From Hsuehochloa calcarea (taxonomy: Eukaryota > Streptophyta > Magnoliopsida > Poales > Poaceae): DNA of 64,000 nt. Every line of letters starts with the position of its first letter. Positions within the stretch are counted from its first letter, which is position 1. Position numbers and translations under genes: made by a program. The DNA is taken from positions 2,356,001 through 2,420,000 of the forward strand of contig CM070596.1 in assembly GCA_036346395.1 (NCBI GenBank), written 5' to 3'. The notes beneath the pieces were generated by a model that was not told where the DNA came from, did not search any database, and saw nothing but the letters and a program-made list of their open reading frames with translations. Of this stretch, positions 38,279 to 49,738 are shown one piece after another.

Positions 38279-38597
38279 TTAAAAGTAGTCTAATGCTTTA
38301 TCCTTTGTTTTCAATAAATACACATAGCAGTATCTAGTGGCATCTTCAATTAAAGTCATGAAATATGTTTTTCCTCCTTTTATTAATATACCATTCATTT
38401 CACACAAGTATGAACGTATGAGTTCTAATTTTATCAAATTTCTTTCCTCCACAGCCTTGTGAGGCTTTCGAGGTTGCTTCGTTTGCACACAAATTTGGCA
38501 TTTGAAACATTTGACTATGGAAAAGTTTGAAAATAAATTTAAACTGAAAATCTGAGACATACAACCAAAATTTATATGGCATAAACGTGAGTGTCAC
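38279..38597 (-). pseudogene. Copia GAG-pre-integrase / integrase start
   Basis: Reads FKCQICVQTKQPRKPHK then LELIRSYLCEMNG...YFMTLIEDATRYCYVYLL, the start of the integrase core with its first Asp (EDATRY, usually DDYSRY). It continues in damaged form to about 37850. Confidence 0.75.
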
Positions 38598-39169
38598 ACA
38601 TCGGCCTCACCACCATTCGTAGAGTCATAAATATGGTTCACAAACTTATTAGAAAAATCTAAAAGTGAAAAACGCAACAAGCCTCTGTACTCATGGCCTT
38701 TTCCAATAAAGCGTCCAAATTTTGACATGACTACTTTATTCGATTCGAAGACCAACTGAACCCATCTCGACATAGAAGAGAATCGCTGACAATGTTCTTA
38801 TTTCTTGTAGGGGTATGTTGCACATTCTTCAAATGCATGATCTTTTCCGAAGTGAACTTCAGATCTACTGTGCTAACACCAAGATCTACTGTACTAACAC
38901 ATTCCTCGTTAGGATGGAAGAATCCTGCGTGACCTAGTAAGAGGAAAACATAGATGCATAAACACATACATGAATATTAGCCCCTATGTCAACCCACCAA
39001 TCAGTATATTGACATGCCGAAAAGATAGTAGGTAAATTACCATATCCAGATACTTTGGTCTCACCAATAATCACATTAGCAGACTTCTTGTGCCCTAGAT
39101 GATTTTTCTTGCCCATCTTTTTATGTATTTCTTAGCCCAATGACCGCCGCCACAAACAAAGCAAGTAAT

Positions 39170-40486
39170 TGTTGGAGATATGCCCTAGAGGCAATCATAG
39201 AAATGATGATATTTCGTTGTATCCATGATTTAATAAATGTTCCTTGAATATTGCATTTGTGTTGATTAACAAGTATGTGACTTGTTTGTGAAACTCTTTA
39301 CTTGTATGGTTATTCTAAAGTTGTCCCTAGTCGGAGTTCATGTGAGGACACACGTGAATGGTAGATTAGCACATGTATCGGTTGATGACTATGTTTCACA
39401 GGTCATAGACATGGAGATGTCAAACCAATAATGTGGACACATGTTTAGAACATGGGGTTGGACCGACCCAACATGAGACATAACAATTATACTTATGGTT
39501 CTCTCTACACAATGTGTACGCCTTGTCCTTAGACCTAAGATTGTCGATATACTTGAGATGTGAATCGACCTACTTAGGGGCTATCAAACGCTACTCGTGA
39601 ATCGGTAGTTATAAAGGTAGTTTTCGGTTTGTCATGAAGCATCTTTGCGAGGCATGGTCATCAAGATGGATTTGCCCTCTCTACGAGAGAGATATCTGGC
39701 CCTCGAGTGATCGGATCCGAAATGCATGGCCATGCTACTTAAGGTTAAGAGTTAACCTAGTAAGGGATTCGGATCACAAGATCGAGAAAGAGTGGTCACT
39801 TGGAGCTCAATCAATATCGTGAGGCAAAGGGATTGGCATGTACATAACATTGTGTTGGTTCGTCGATATGATCTTTGTGTACGCTTAGGAGTTGGGACGC
39901 CTTGCTAGAGGTCGCTACCAACTATTGACCAAGTATGTATACTCGTGTCATGTCTAAACATACGTGAACCTCTGAGGTCACACACTTAAAGTGAAGCTTA
40001 ATTGATTAGATCCGAATTAGACTAGGCATTGAGTCCTAATGGGCCTCTATTAGTAGAAGCCCATTGTAAGGACGTCTATAAAAGGAGGGCAAGGGCGCAC
40101 AGGATGGAAGGGAAGTTTTTCGTGACATCCTCAAACCCTGGTTGCCACCTCTCCCACGCCCTAGTCGCTCGCGCGGATCTAGCAGTCCGGCGTGCGTCGC
40201 TTCCTCCCGTACGTGTGGATACCTTTGGAGGCGCTGCATTTGTAGCGTTTGGACGAACCGCAAGAGCGAGTCAGACGTGGGACGCCGCGACGAGGACGAG
40301 GAAGTAGTACGACTACTCGCCCGACGCGTCGCATCAACTTAGTACGACTACTCGCCTCGACGTCGTGCATCGGTTCCGCTTTCTTCGCGTCTAGTGGTAA
40401 GACCGTGATCTATAACTGCAGTGATCTTGGTTTACGGGTAGAATTTTTATTAATTTGCGCTAGTGTAGCCTACCCATAGCCTTACA
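39170..40486 (+). mobile_element. Solo LTR in the Copia gag, TSD GTAAT
   Basis: A 1317-bp element starting TGTTGGAGATATGCCC and ending GCCTTACA (TG...CA), flanked by exact 5-bp direct repeats GTAAT at 39165-39169 and 40487-40491. There is no internal region. Removing it with one GTAAT joins the minus-strand gag reading VNMNDI... to the zinc-knuckle region CFVCGGGHWAKKY. The orientation is by similarity to other LTRs and could be either strand. The open frames inside (40029-40380) are not genes. Confidence 0.9.
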
Positions 40487-40491
40487 GTAAT

Positions 40492-41210
40492 ATCATTCAT
40501 GTTCACTTTCTTCTTACTGTTGTTGGTCCTTTTGAAGGTTGTGATCAAAATAATTTTGCATTTTCCTTTGTCAATATATTGCATGATGTTCGCTCTAGAC
40601 TGGCCCTCTTGCACCATTGGTGTCACATTTTTTACCCGAGCCTTCTCTTCAACATCAAGACTAGCAACTAGATCCTCGACGGAAATATTGCACCTCTTGA
40701 GTTTCAGAGATGTGACAAAATTTCTCCAAGTTGGAGGCAATTTGACAATAATGCCCCCAGCCACAAATTACTTAGGCAATTGACAACCTAGGTGGGCGAG
40801 TTCCCTTATAAGGAATTGTAGTTCATGAGCCTGCTCGACTACAGAATGGTTATCAACCGTTTTATAATCATGATATAGCTCCATGACATATAATTCATGT
40901 ACATCATCTGTGGCAGCGAACTTATGTTCGAGTGCATGCCACAGATTCACAACATTCTTCATGTGCATATGTACATCACAAAGCTAGTCAGACAACACGC
41001 TTATAATGCATCCGACAAATATTGTCATAGCCGTGTCGTACTATGTTTATTGTGCAGCAGTATGAGGTCCTGTAGGGCCTGGTATCACGACCTAAAATAC
41101 ATTTATAGTCGAGAGCCACAACTGGATCTCTTGAAGTTCATACCGGTGAACTTCTCCTGTTTCATAGCCTCAGCAAAACCAGTCATCACAAAGCCCCTAT
41201 CATGTTTTTG
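40492..41210 (-). pseudogene. Copia gag (UBN2-type) remnant
   Basis: Minus-strand frames give EKFTGMNFKR near the N-terminus (41170-41120, frame damaged), LWHALEHKFAATDDVHELYVMELYHDYK (40968-40768), then LPPTWRNFVTSLKLKRCNISVEDLVASLDVEEKAR (40764-40450). This is the order of a Copia gag of the UBN2 type. The following zinc knuckle (39170 side) reads C-x2-C-x3-H and lacks the last Cys, so it is degenerate. Confidence 0.8.
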
Positions 41211-42547
41211 GATTGTTAGGAATATGCACACTTTTGTGATTATTTTAATTCCTCAAACAATAATCGATGCAACAGTTGCATATATACTAGGCATATTTGA
41301 AACTATGAATAATAGCATGATCATGAACTCAAATACATCTATCTCATATATTTGCGCTAACAAGGCAAAGACTAAAATAATAACACTACTAATAGAAGTA
41401 GGAATCATCATCACCACAAGACTAATTTCTAGGAAGCAAGGCCTAGACATACAAGTGAAATCACTGCAACTTACAAAGATCGCTCCGACGTAGATCGCGG
41501 TAGAGTCTGATGCGAAGAAGAAGACGCGAAGCGGATGACGGAGGAAGGAGAAAGTCGTGAGCATCGCGTGAACGATTCCCAAAAACCTGATTCGCCCCAA
41601 CCCGTGCAAGATCATGAGGGTCGGCTTCGGAGACACTGCTTTCCCACGTTAGTGCACGTCAATGAAGGGATGGAGTAGACAAGGCGGCACAGTACAGAGG
41701 AGGACAAGGCAAAATTTCTTAGGTTGTTTTGTTTCATTTTTTCCTGACTGGAGACCTTTCTCCCTCATATAGAACCAGTAGTAAAAAAAGAAACTTGTGT
41801 AATTACTCTGTTTTAAACATAGTTAATATGTGCCATAAAATCTCCATTGAAAAGAAGCAGCATATCTACATCCAATCGAATACGATATCGGCGGACCATT
41901 CACGTCGCGCATGTGCGGGCGGTGGCGTGGCGTGGCAAGCGTCGCCTCGCCATAAGTGCGCATGTGTGTTCTTCTTTTGCTTACTTCAACTAGGTAAGAT
42001 CAAGTCCACCTTATATATTAGGCCCTGTTTGGTATGGTAAATTTTAGCAACTCTAACTCTAGCTTCACTTTTGGATCCACTTCTCTAAGAAGTTATAGTA
42101 GTCTGAGAAGGTGTTTGGTTAAGAAGTTAATTCCCACTCCATGAATGAGAATGATATATGTTTAAAAAAAACGAGAGTAACATTGGTTTTGTGATTTGTA
42201 TTTTTATCAGATTTTTTTTACTGTTTACGTGGTATTTCAACTGATTAACACCAATATTAACGCTTACTTTTTGCATTGGAGTCATTTATTGTTTACTAAT
42301 TGCTAATCAACATCTAATGACACTATTGTTTGCTGATTAACACCAAGATTAACGTTTACATATTAACACCAAAAAATATTACAAGGTAGCTAAGCTCAGA
42401 TTCAATAACAAAAAAAAGTATCAAACTGGAAGACACAATGACAGAACAGAATTTATCGCCTTTATTACATTCTCGAAGATCATTACACATCAGTTCTATA
42501 TACATCACTGTTCGATTATTGAAGTTACAGCAATAATTTGAACAGAA

Positions 42548-42660
42548 TTGCATGTGTTAAACAACTCTGTCCACAGCACTGCCGCAATTCAATTTGAGCA
42601 TCCTCTGTTCTTCCTTCTTCACGACGTAAGCTTTCCTATGTGGCCTCTTGTATACCAATT
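42548..42660 (-). pseudogene. Exon-like fragment with stop inside PIF-like element
   Basis: The minus strand reads KRPHRKAYVVKKEEQRMLKLNCGSAVDRVV then TAA, with coding-like composition. It could be the last exon of a captured gene. The splice acceptor and the link to the exon at 43346-43436 are not resolved: phases do not match directly, so a middle exon would be needed. Confidence 0.35.
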
Positions 42661-43345
42661 TATACAGAAATCAGAACTCAGTTTGAGTTCCAATTAATTA
42701 CCACCAAAATAAAGTTATAGCATAGCTGAAATCATTATCTGAAACTGAAATCGTTCTCTAAAAATACCGAAAAAACTGTAATCCAAGTCGTTCATTCATC
42801 TGGTTCTAGAACAACATTCAAAGTTTTTCGCCACTTCCTATTCTTTTCTTTGCATACTCTACTATAGTTCTGAAAAATCCAGAACAACCCTCAAATTGGC
42901 CTCCTGAGATCCACTCAATTTAGAATATCCAACAACCATATCAAAAGGCACGACCTTCTTTTCTCAGCAAATCAAAATCGAACAACATAGTAGAGCACCG
43001 ATACCTTCACGTGATCTACTTGTTAGACAGCATCCAACACGCATCGAAAGTTCGAAACCCCAAAGTTTTTGCATCACACCAGCTAAATTAGCTCCCCTAC
43101 CAAACCATACTAATCAACCCAATCACGCTCTCTTGTGTTATAGCATCCACGAACTACTTTTTTTTTTTTTAAAAAAAAAAGAGTTTTCGGGGCACAGTAA
43201 CCAAAAACTCTGGTAAATCTACTTTTTTTTTGTTTGCATTGGAGCAAACAAAAAACCACGATAGAAACCTAGCACACCTCTTCTACCCAAAATCTCGCAT
43301 ATGTTGCAACCAGAAAGGCAAAGTTTGCGGGGGAGGCGTTCTCAC

Positions 43346-43436
43346 CAGCAGCTCTCCCTTCTGACGTAAGCACCCCCGTCTCCGCGGGGCGCTTCGGCCC
43401 GAAGAACTTGGCTGCGAAGTACCAGAACACCGCCAT
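43346..43436 (-). pseudogene. First-exon-like fragment inside PIF-like element
   Basis: On the minus strand an ATG starts MAVFWYFAAKFFGPKRPAE..., 30 codons, ending at a good donor (GCTGCTG|GTGAGA). It is GC-rich like grass first exons and unlike the AT-rich surroundings. I do not recognise the protein. Confidence 0.4.
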
Positions 43437-43769
43437 CCGCACAATTTACCAAGCAATTCTAATAGTGCCGTATGGCAAATTCGTCTGAAAATTCGATTCC
43501 ACGGTTCAACTATTCATAACAAAAAGGACGCGTGCAGTAGATCTAGATTTAATTCTGTCAGAGTTCCTTTAAATTAAATTAATTGAGAATATATTTTGCT
43601 CAGATTTTACCTAGGCCAGAATTTGTTTTAGCCATCAAACCAAACAGCCCTTAATGAATTAACGGGGAAGCTGAAGATATGGTCAGGAGGGGGGCGGGGT
43701 GGTTGTAGCATCCGCATCGACGACCCAGGTGGGCCAGGCTGGGCTATCCATCCAATATCTATCCATCCG

Positions 43770-44639
43770 TCGCCCAATTGCCCGAGCAGCTGGCGCACGA
43801 GATATCCGCCGAACCATCAATAGGCCCCACACGGAAGCGGCCCGCCACTGAGCTCTCGGGTTTACGGTCTACCAAGAACCCGGTCCACGTCAACACCGCA
43901 GCCCGCAGCGGTCCATCTCTTCTTCCTCGATTCCTCGATTCCAAATCCACCGCCGCCGCCACCTCCGCTCGCCCGCCGCGGCCGCGTAGCCTCGCCGCCT
44001 CCGCTGCATTTGCCAGCTTTTAAGAGAACCTTAGGGGGCTGCTCTGCTCCACGGGGGTATCCTTACCCTTCACCGCGTCGCGTCGGTCTCCTCTACGGCG
44101 AGCTGCTGCCCCACTCGTGTCTCAAGTCTCAACTCGGTGAGACTGACTAATCTGCCTTATGCTGCTGGATCGTATGGTGTTTCAATTGCATTGCGTCTGC
44201 GCCTTTCTGATTTCTTGTTGCAAGAGGGTATCTCTCAAGTCTTCTGGGTTTGTAATTGTGGTGCCAAATGGATAGTTGTGATTCTGTATCCAACTCGACT
44301 AGGGGTAGAATTTATCTAAACTTGAATTTTGTGTGAGTTCTTCTTGTGTGGTACATAATGCATTTGGATTTCTTGAAATTTAGTGGGAATTCTTTGTAAT
44401 TTCTTGTTGTGTCTTACTGCCCAATTGGGCACCAGGGGATCAAACGAGTGAGATTTTTTCTCTGGCATAGTTCTGAAACCCTTCACTTCTATTATGAGCT
44501 TTTCTTCCTTGCTGCTCAAAGTTTTGATTTTCCTTCTGTTGCAGCAGGAGGTCTTTGAGCTATCCCAAGCTATGGGTATTCGGGCTTCAATGGAGTGATT
44601 GGAGGAGTTGGTTGCCCAGAAGCATTGTTGGTGAATCTG
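43770..44639 (+). promoter_or_regulatory. 5' region and leader of the bZIP gene
   Basis: GC-rich block 43900-44140 with CT-rich leader-like sequence, then AT-rich intron-like sequence (44150-44540) ending ttctgttgcag near 44541-44546. This suggests a 5'-UTR intron with the second leader exon starting around 44544. Confidence 0.45.
44572..44598 (+). promoter_or_regulatory. Upstream ORF in the bZIP leader (8 codons)
   Basis: ATG GGT ATT CGG GCT TCA ATG GAG TGA encodes MGIRASME, ending 41 bases before the main ATG at 44640. If the leader is spliced as inferred, ribosomes would meet it first. It is much shorter than the sucrose-controlled uORF of S1-group bZIPs. Confidence 0.5.
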
Positions 44640-47600
44640 ATGGGAGGCAATGATCCTAGCACACCGTCTAAGGCTTCAAACTCAAAGGCATCAGAACAGG
44701 TGCTTGATCACACATCTTCATCTTTTGAAATGTATTATCTTTTTGGTGCTTAATTTTATTCTGATCGTTTGCCTAAAAGGTAAAGAGATTTATTTTCCAG
44801 TGCTCCTTTTTCTTCCCCGTATGTTTCTCCGTATAATTGGACGTGTGCCAATGACTGTATCGCGTCCAAATTAAGAAAACACATTGGATAAGTACGATAT
44901 GTATGAACTGGAATAGAAGTGCACGTTCTGGTTTACTCAGATTATTTGGCTGGTTCAATAAAATTGATGCCTTGGTTATGCAATCTTGTTATTTAGATTG
45001 AAGTGCGTATATCTGTTCAAGCAGCATTTGAATGGCATGGACTGCATTACTGCAAAATATCCTGGCTACTTCTGTTCTGGTTACCTAGGCTAGTATCCTT
45101 CTGCTGACAGAAGGAAATATCAGATATCCCTTTAGATCAAAGCACAAATGCCATGTTTCTATTGTAATAACACTCTCTTTTTTGTTAACCCCTTCGTCGG
45201 CTTCTTACTTTCCCAATCTCAGGAGCAACCTCCAGCCACTACCTCTGGCACTACAGCTCCAGTGTACCCTGAATGGCTCAGCTTTCAGGTTATTCTGTGA
45301 ATTGTGTGTTTTTTCACTAATTAAGATGGGCTTATAGTTTTATTTTACTGGATCGATCCTTTTGTTTATCTCTCGTTTTTTAAAACCTTGGTAGGCCTAC
45401 TCAGCAATGCCACCGCATGGGTTCTTTCCCCCTGCTGTTGCTGCAAGTCCCCAGGCTCATCCATACATGTGGGGAGCTCAGGTGCCCTTTATATTAAACT
45501 TTGTCCCTTTTTTCCCATTAATCTCTGTTGAACTTACAACAAAGCCGACAAAGTAGGAGCTTTGTGCTATCAGGTATCTTAGTCTCTCTAATATTGTTTA
45601 CTGATGTATTATTTATTTTGACTATGGCTATGCGTTAGTTTTGAATTGGGGCAGCTATGCAGCATACCTGAATGCGTTGCTATTTGCTAAATGTTCCTTT
45701 TTTTCCTTGAGTACATACTGCATATAGTCATGTAGATGGTTGAACATCAAAATCAGATATATGCAATGACGAATCAAGAAAAGGGCTTTCAAAATGTACC
45801 CATGGCTTGATATTTAAAAAAACCAGCAGATTTAGCAACCTCACAACATGAATATTTGGGTTCTATTGTTAAATCTGATAGCAAAGTGCATTGCAAAACA
45901 TTAAGCATTCTGCAAGAGGAAAAGGGGTAAAGTTAGGCAGCTGCCGCGATTTGCTTTTCTAAACTGTATTTTTATGTGCTATGTGGGCATGTGCTTTTCT
46001 ATGTGAATCCAAAACGCTGTCCCCTTAATTGCAGCCCATGGTGCCACCTTACGGGACGCCACCACCACCTTATGTGATGTATCCACCAGGAACAGTATAT
46101 GCCCATCCCTCTACTCCCGTATGCACTTTTGTACCTGACAAGTGTAATCTACAATGTTCTCTTTGTACTCACCCCTTTTGTCCAAGTTTACTGACATGTT
46201 TGTAAAAATAATGACTTATTGGCAGGGTGTGCATCCATTTAATCATTACCCTATGCCAACAAACGGAAATGTTGAAACTTCTGTAAGTAACAAACTCTTT
46301 TTTTTTCTTCTTTTGGTCATCACCAGTTCACGCAATCCTGTCACATGTCTTTCAGGGAGCCGCGCCTGGTGCTTTAGAAATGAATGGTAAGTCTTGTCCA
46401 AGGTCTTATCAAGGTTATTTGAAGTTTGGGAATTAAGTTTAGGTTTCTGATTATAATTCCAGGGAAACATGAGCCTGGCAGAACATCTGGTCCATCTGCC
46501 AATGGGATTACCTCCCACAGGTTTTTTTGTTAGCTATGTGTAGTAAATTACGAATTTTTTTAGTTCCAACACAACCTAATCACAGGGTAACTTTTACCTG
46601 CAGTGAGAGTGGAAGTGAGAGTGAGAGTGAAGGAAGTGATGCCGATTCTCAAAATGTGAGATTGATATCTATATACTTTGCATATCGTATCACTTATTTT
46701 GTTGAATCTTTAGATAGTAAGATTAATTATCAACCTTGGAAGAGTTTATCACCCTTGTATTTAATTTGATGTATAGTTTTTCCCTCCTTATCATAATGTT
46801 TATTTCTTGACTCCTGAGTATTTTTTTTTGTGGCAGCAGGATTCACATTCAAAGGAAAATGATGTAAAGAAAGATGGTAGGCATTGATGACTTATTTATA
46901 GTTTAATGATAGATACCGATAGACTTGAACATTTATTTGCATAAGATGGAGGATGCATTCGATCATGCAGTCAGTTCTCAAAATGGCATATCTCATTCAG
47001 CATCACAAGGAATGTTAAATCAAACCATGTCAATGGTTCCAATACAATCGGGTGCAGTGATTGGAGGAATTGCTGGTCCCGCAACAAACTTGAATATAGG
47101 AATGGACTACTGGGGTGCTACTGGTTCTTCAGCTGTTACTGCAATTCATGGCAAAGCACCGTCTGGTTCAGTTCGAGGAGATCAATGGGTATAAGTCTTT
47201 GGGCACGTGTTTGCTTTACTTTATGAACAAAATCTATACTAAAATGTTACCTGATTGACATGTCATGTTCTGTTGCTATAGCATTTCTTTCTCTGTAGAA
47301 GAGACTACTAATTTGCTATGTAATTGTGATGATAGTGTAGTGCTGGATTATACATTATATTACTACAGTCCACTGACCCAAACCTTTCGATGGCCTTTTG
47401 TTTCATTTTCGAAATTCAGATGAAGTTTTCCTTAGGTTGTTGGAAGGCAGCTCTTCGTTGTACTCTGTGAAATTTAATGAGGTTTTTTTTTCTTGGAATC
47501 ATGCCCAGGGCAAATGCTAAATTGATAACTGCCAGGTTTCTTTAAATTGTTTCTTTAAATTGGACCATATGACTAAGTCTACTAGCCAGCACAGCAAAGC

Positions 47601-49738
47601 TGGTATACTGCCGACCAAATTTGGAATGGCATCAGAATAACTCACCGCTATATATTAGAGCACTGTCAAGGCGCCAACTAACCAAAAGGAATTTTTTGCA
47701 AGCCATAAGGACTTCCAGAATGAATGTTTAGATTTATGTATACAGGGAATGAGGGTAGGCAAGATGTGACCCTTTGAAAATGTTTTGCAAAGTTTTAGTC
47801 TATCCTGCTATGCTTGGTTGGTATATAAGACATTACTATGGATACTGAGCTTGATTTTTTTTTGTTCAGTGATTTTGTGTATATATTAATGTAGGAAAAG
47901 TTAATAATTGTACCTTGCCCATATTCAGGATGAAAGGGAACTTAAGAAGCAGAAAAGAAAGCAGTCTAATCGGGAATCAGCACGTAGATCTCGGCTGCGT
48001 AAGCAGGTACGATGCAAAACTCATGCTGGACTCATTATTCACTTCATAGCACCAGGAAAATTTTGTTGAAGCGTGATGTTATTTGTTCCAGGCTGACTGT
48101 GAAGAGCTTGCTCAACGTGCCGAAACTTTAAAGGCAGAAAACTCTTCTCTTAGAGCTGAGCTTGAACGGATTAAAAAGGAGTACGAGGAGCTACTTTCAC
48201 ATAATGCTTCCCTCAAGGTGGCTAAGCACATGTAGTTCCTGACAGGGATAAAAAAAACCGGCCGGTAACCGCCGGTTACCGGTAAAAAAAATACCGTCCG
48301 AAATTTTTAAAATTTGAATTTGAATTTTTGACTCCGTAATGTCCTTCCCTAGTTGGTTTAGGCATTCTTATGCTAGATTATATATTGAAACATTAGTTTT
48401 TAGTATATTTAGCACTATTAAAACATAAAGGAGGACTTTTTATGTACAACTTAAAACACTTTCTCATTAATTAGATTGCATGCAACCATAAAAGAATTGG
48501 ATTGCATCATTATTTGCTCAGGATTGGATTGATTATTTAATCCTATACTTTCAAATCATTTAGTGACGCGATATGATTAATAAGAGATACGAAAAAGAAT
48601 TTGCTAATAGTTTATTCAGCGACATAGGTTTCATATGTACGGCCTTTGGAAAATATAAGATAGTTAAGAATTCAAATAGACCTAATATTTTTAACTAGAG
48701 TAAATTGCATTGGAGCTCCCTAAACTTGTGCGGTTGTCTCACTCAACACCCTGAACTTGCATTGTACTTTGCCGCCCCCCTAAATTTGATCATGTTTGTG
48801 CCATTGATCAATCAAACATTTAGGTAATTTCACAACCATTGCACCAATGCAATTTACTATTTCAATTGTGTCTGTGCAAGAGCATACTACTCATCATTTT
48901 GAAAAATCATATATGCCTGTGTATTTAGAATATATGTAGCATTTTATTTGGTCCATTGTCATTCTATTAGGCAGCTTTTCAATTCATCGTGATGCATAAT
49001 AGTTGCTTTGAGAATGTTTGGATCTATACTTAATTTTTCCATCCTAGGAGAGGGCAAACTAGCCTAGTTAAGCTCTTGCTTGGAAAATCAAGCTTTTTAT
49101 GTACAACTTGAAACACTTTCTCATTAATATTTGCATTATTCCAAATTTAAATTTGCTAATTACCATTTTCACCATTTTCCGGTTTTCCCGGTTTTTCCGG
49201 TTTTTCGGCCGGTTTTTCCGGTTACCGGCCGGTAACCGGTCCGGAGAAAATCCAGATTTAAATTTTGAAATTCGAATTCGGGCCGGTTTTTTTTTAATTT
49301 ACCGGTAACCGGCCGGTTACCGGTACCGGCCGTCGGGCGGGATCTTCCCCGGTACCGAGATTTCAATCCTTGATTCCTGACCATATTTTCTCCATATTAT
49401 CTGTAGCTAGCTATTCATTTTTTGTGAATTGGGATTCATGAAGAATGTCAACCATGCGGTTCATAACTGAAACTCTGCAGTATTGTTGGTCTACATTTCA
49501 ACAACTTAACTTATTCTGCGTACTGTTATTGTGATTGTGCTTTTTTCAGATAGTGTTTCTTTACAAAAAATTGTTTTTGCCACAGATATTGCTGTTAGCC
49601 TCAATGGTGATTCAATATTTGCAGGAAAAGCTGGGGAAAACCAGTGATTCAATACCTGATATGAATGAACAGAACGACGCCAATGGCAGCTACCATAAGC
49701 AACTGGATTCTGATGCCCAGCCTGACAATGCGCCTTAA
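44640..49738 (+). CDS. bZIP G-box-binding factor (GBF / HBP-1a type)
   Basis: A transcription factor of the group-G plant bZIPs, which bind CACGTG G-boxes as dimers. Exons I can place: 44640-44699, 45223-45288, 45395-45481, 46035-46118, 46226-46282, 46356-46386, 46463-46520, 46604-46655, 46840-46876, about 46923-47188, 47929-48006, 48092-48217 and 49625-49738; about 371 residues. The N-terminal Pro-rich MFMR region reads YPEWLSFQAY...HPYMWGAQPMVPPYGTP...YPPGTVYAHP. A Ser/Glu stretch follows (SESGSESESEGSDADSQN). The basic region is KQKRKQSNRESARRSRLRKQ with the conserved N-x7-R, then a leucine zipper (CEELAQRAETLKAEN...). The start of the tenth exon is uncertain, because its upstream sequence makes a poor acceptor. 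The last intron (48218-49624) hosts a hAT MITE. The frame is otherwise open. Confidence 0.9.
48243..49372. mobile_element. hAT-type MITE in the last bZIP intron
   Basis: A 1130-bp element. It starts CAGGGATAAAA and ends ...TTTCAATCCTTG (reverse complement CAAGGATTGAAA). Flanking 8-bp repeats GTTCCTGA (48235-48242) and ATTCCTGA (49373-49380) match at 7 of 8 positions, the hAT size. Subterminal sequences are dense in GGTAACCGG / CCGGTTACC palindromes near both ends, followed by an AT-rich middle. No transposase. Confidence 0.8.

Larger units (their letters stand above)
35653..38842. repeat. 3.16 kb tandem duplication, unit B
   Basis: Second copy of 32490-35652. 35653-36970 and the region around 37520-37770 are almost identical to A; 37000-37470 and 37840-38120 differ by many small indels. 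The copy runs on at 38842 into the rest of the Copia element, so unit B lies in the original Copia context. Confidence 0.9.
37520..42010 (-). mobile_element. Antisense Ty1/Copia element, internally deleted
   Basis: Read on the minus strand: LTR (right end ~42010 uncertain, inner end TGTTAGG at 41214), gag (41210-40487 and across the solo LTR to ~39090), protease region (~39116-38850), GAG-pre-integrase and integrase start (38597-38279), then a jump straight to LTR sequence (37790-37520). Reverse transcriptase and RNase H are absent and the 3' LTR is truncated. No primer-binding site is readable next to 41214. It is interrupted by a solo LTR at 39170-40486. Confidence 0.75.
42021..43650. mobile_element. 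PIF/Harbinger-like non-autonomous element with captured gene fragment
   Basis: The left end GGCCCTGTTTGGTATGG and right end (reverse complement) GGGCTGTTTGGTTTGATGG form imperfect inverted repeats, flanked by TTA on both sides (42018-42020, 43651-43653). This matches the 3-bp target of PIF/Harbinger elements. No transposase is present. The interior has exon-like sequence on the minus strand (separate entries), suggesting a Pack-type element. The superfamily call rests on TSD size and TIR only. Confidence 0.55.

Noticed and set aside
40897..41493. 198-codon plus-strand frame
   Set aside because: It runs antisense to Copia gag and into LTR sequence; no independent support.
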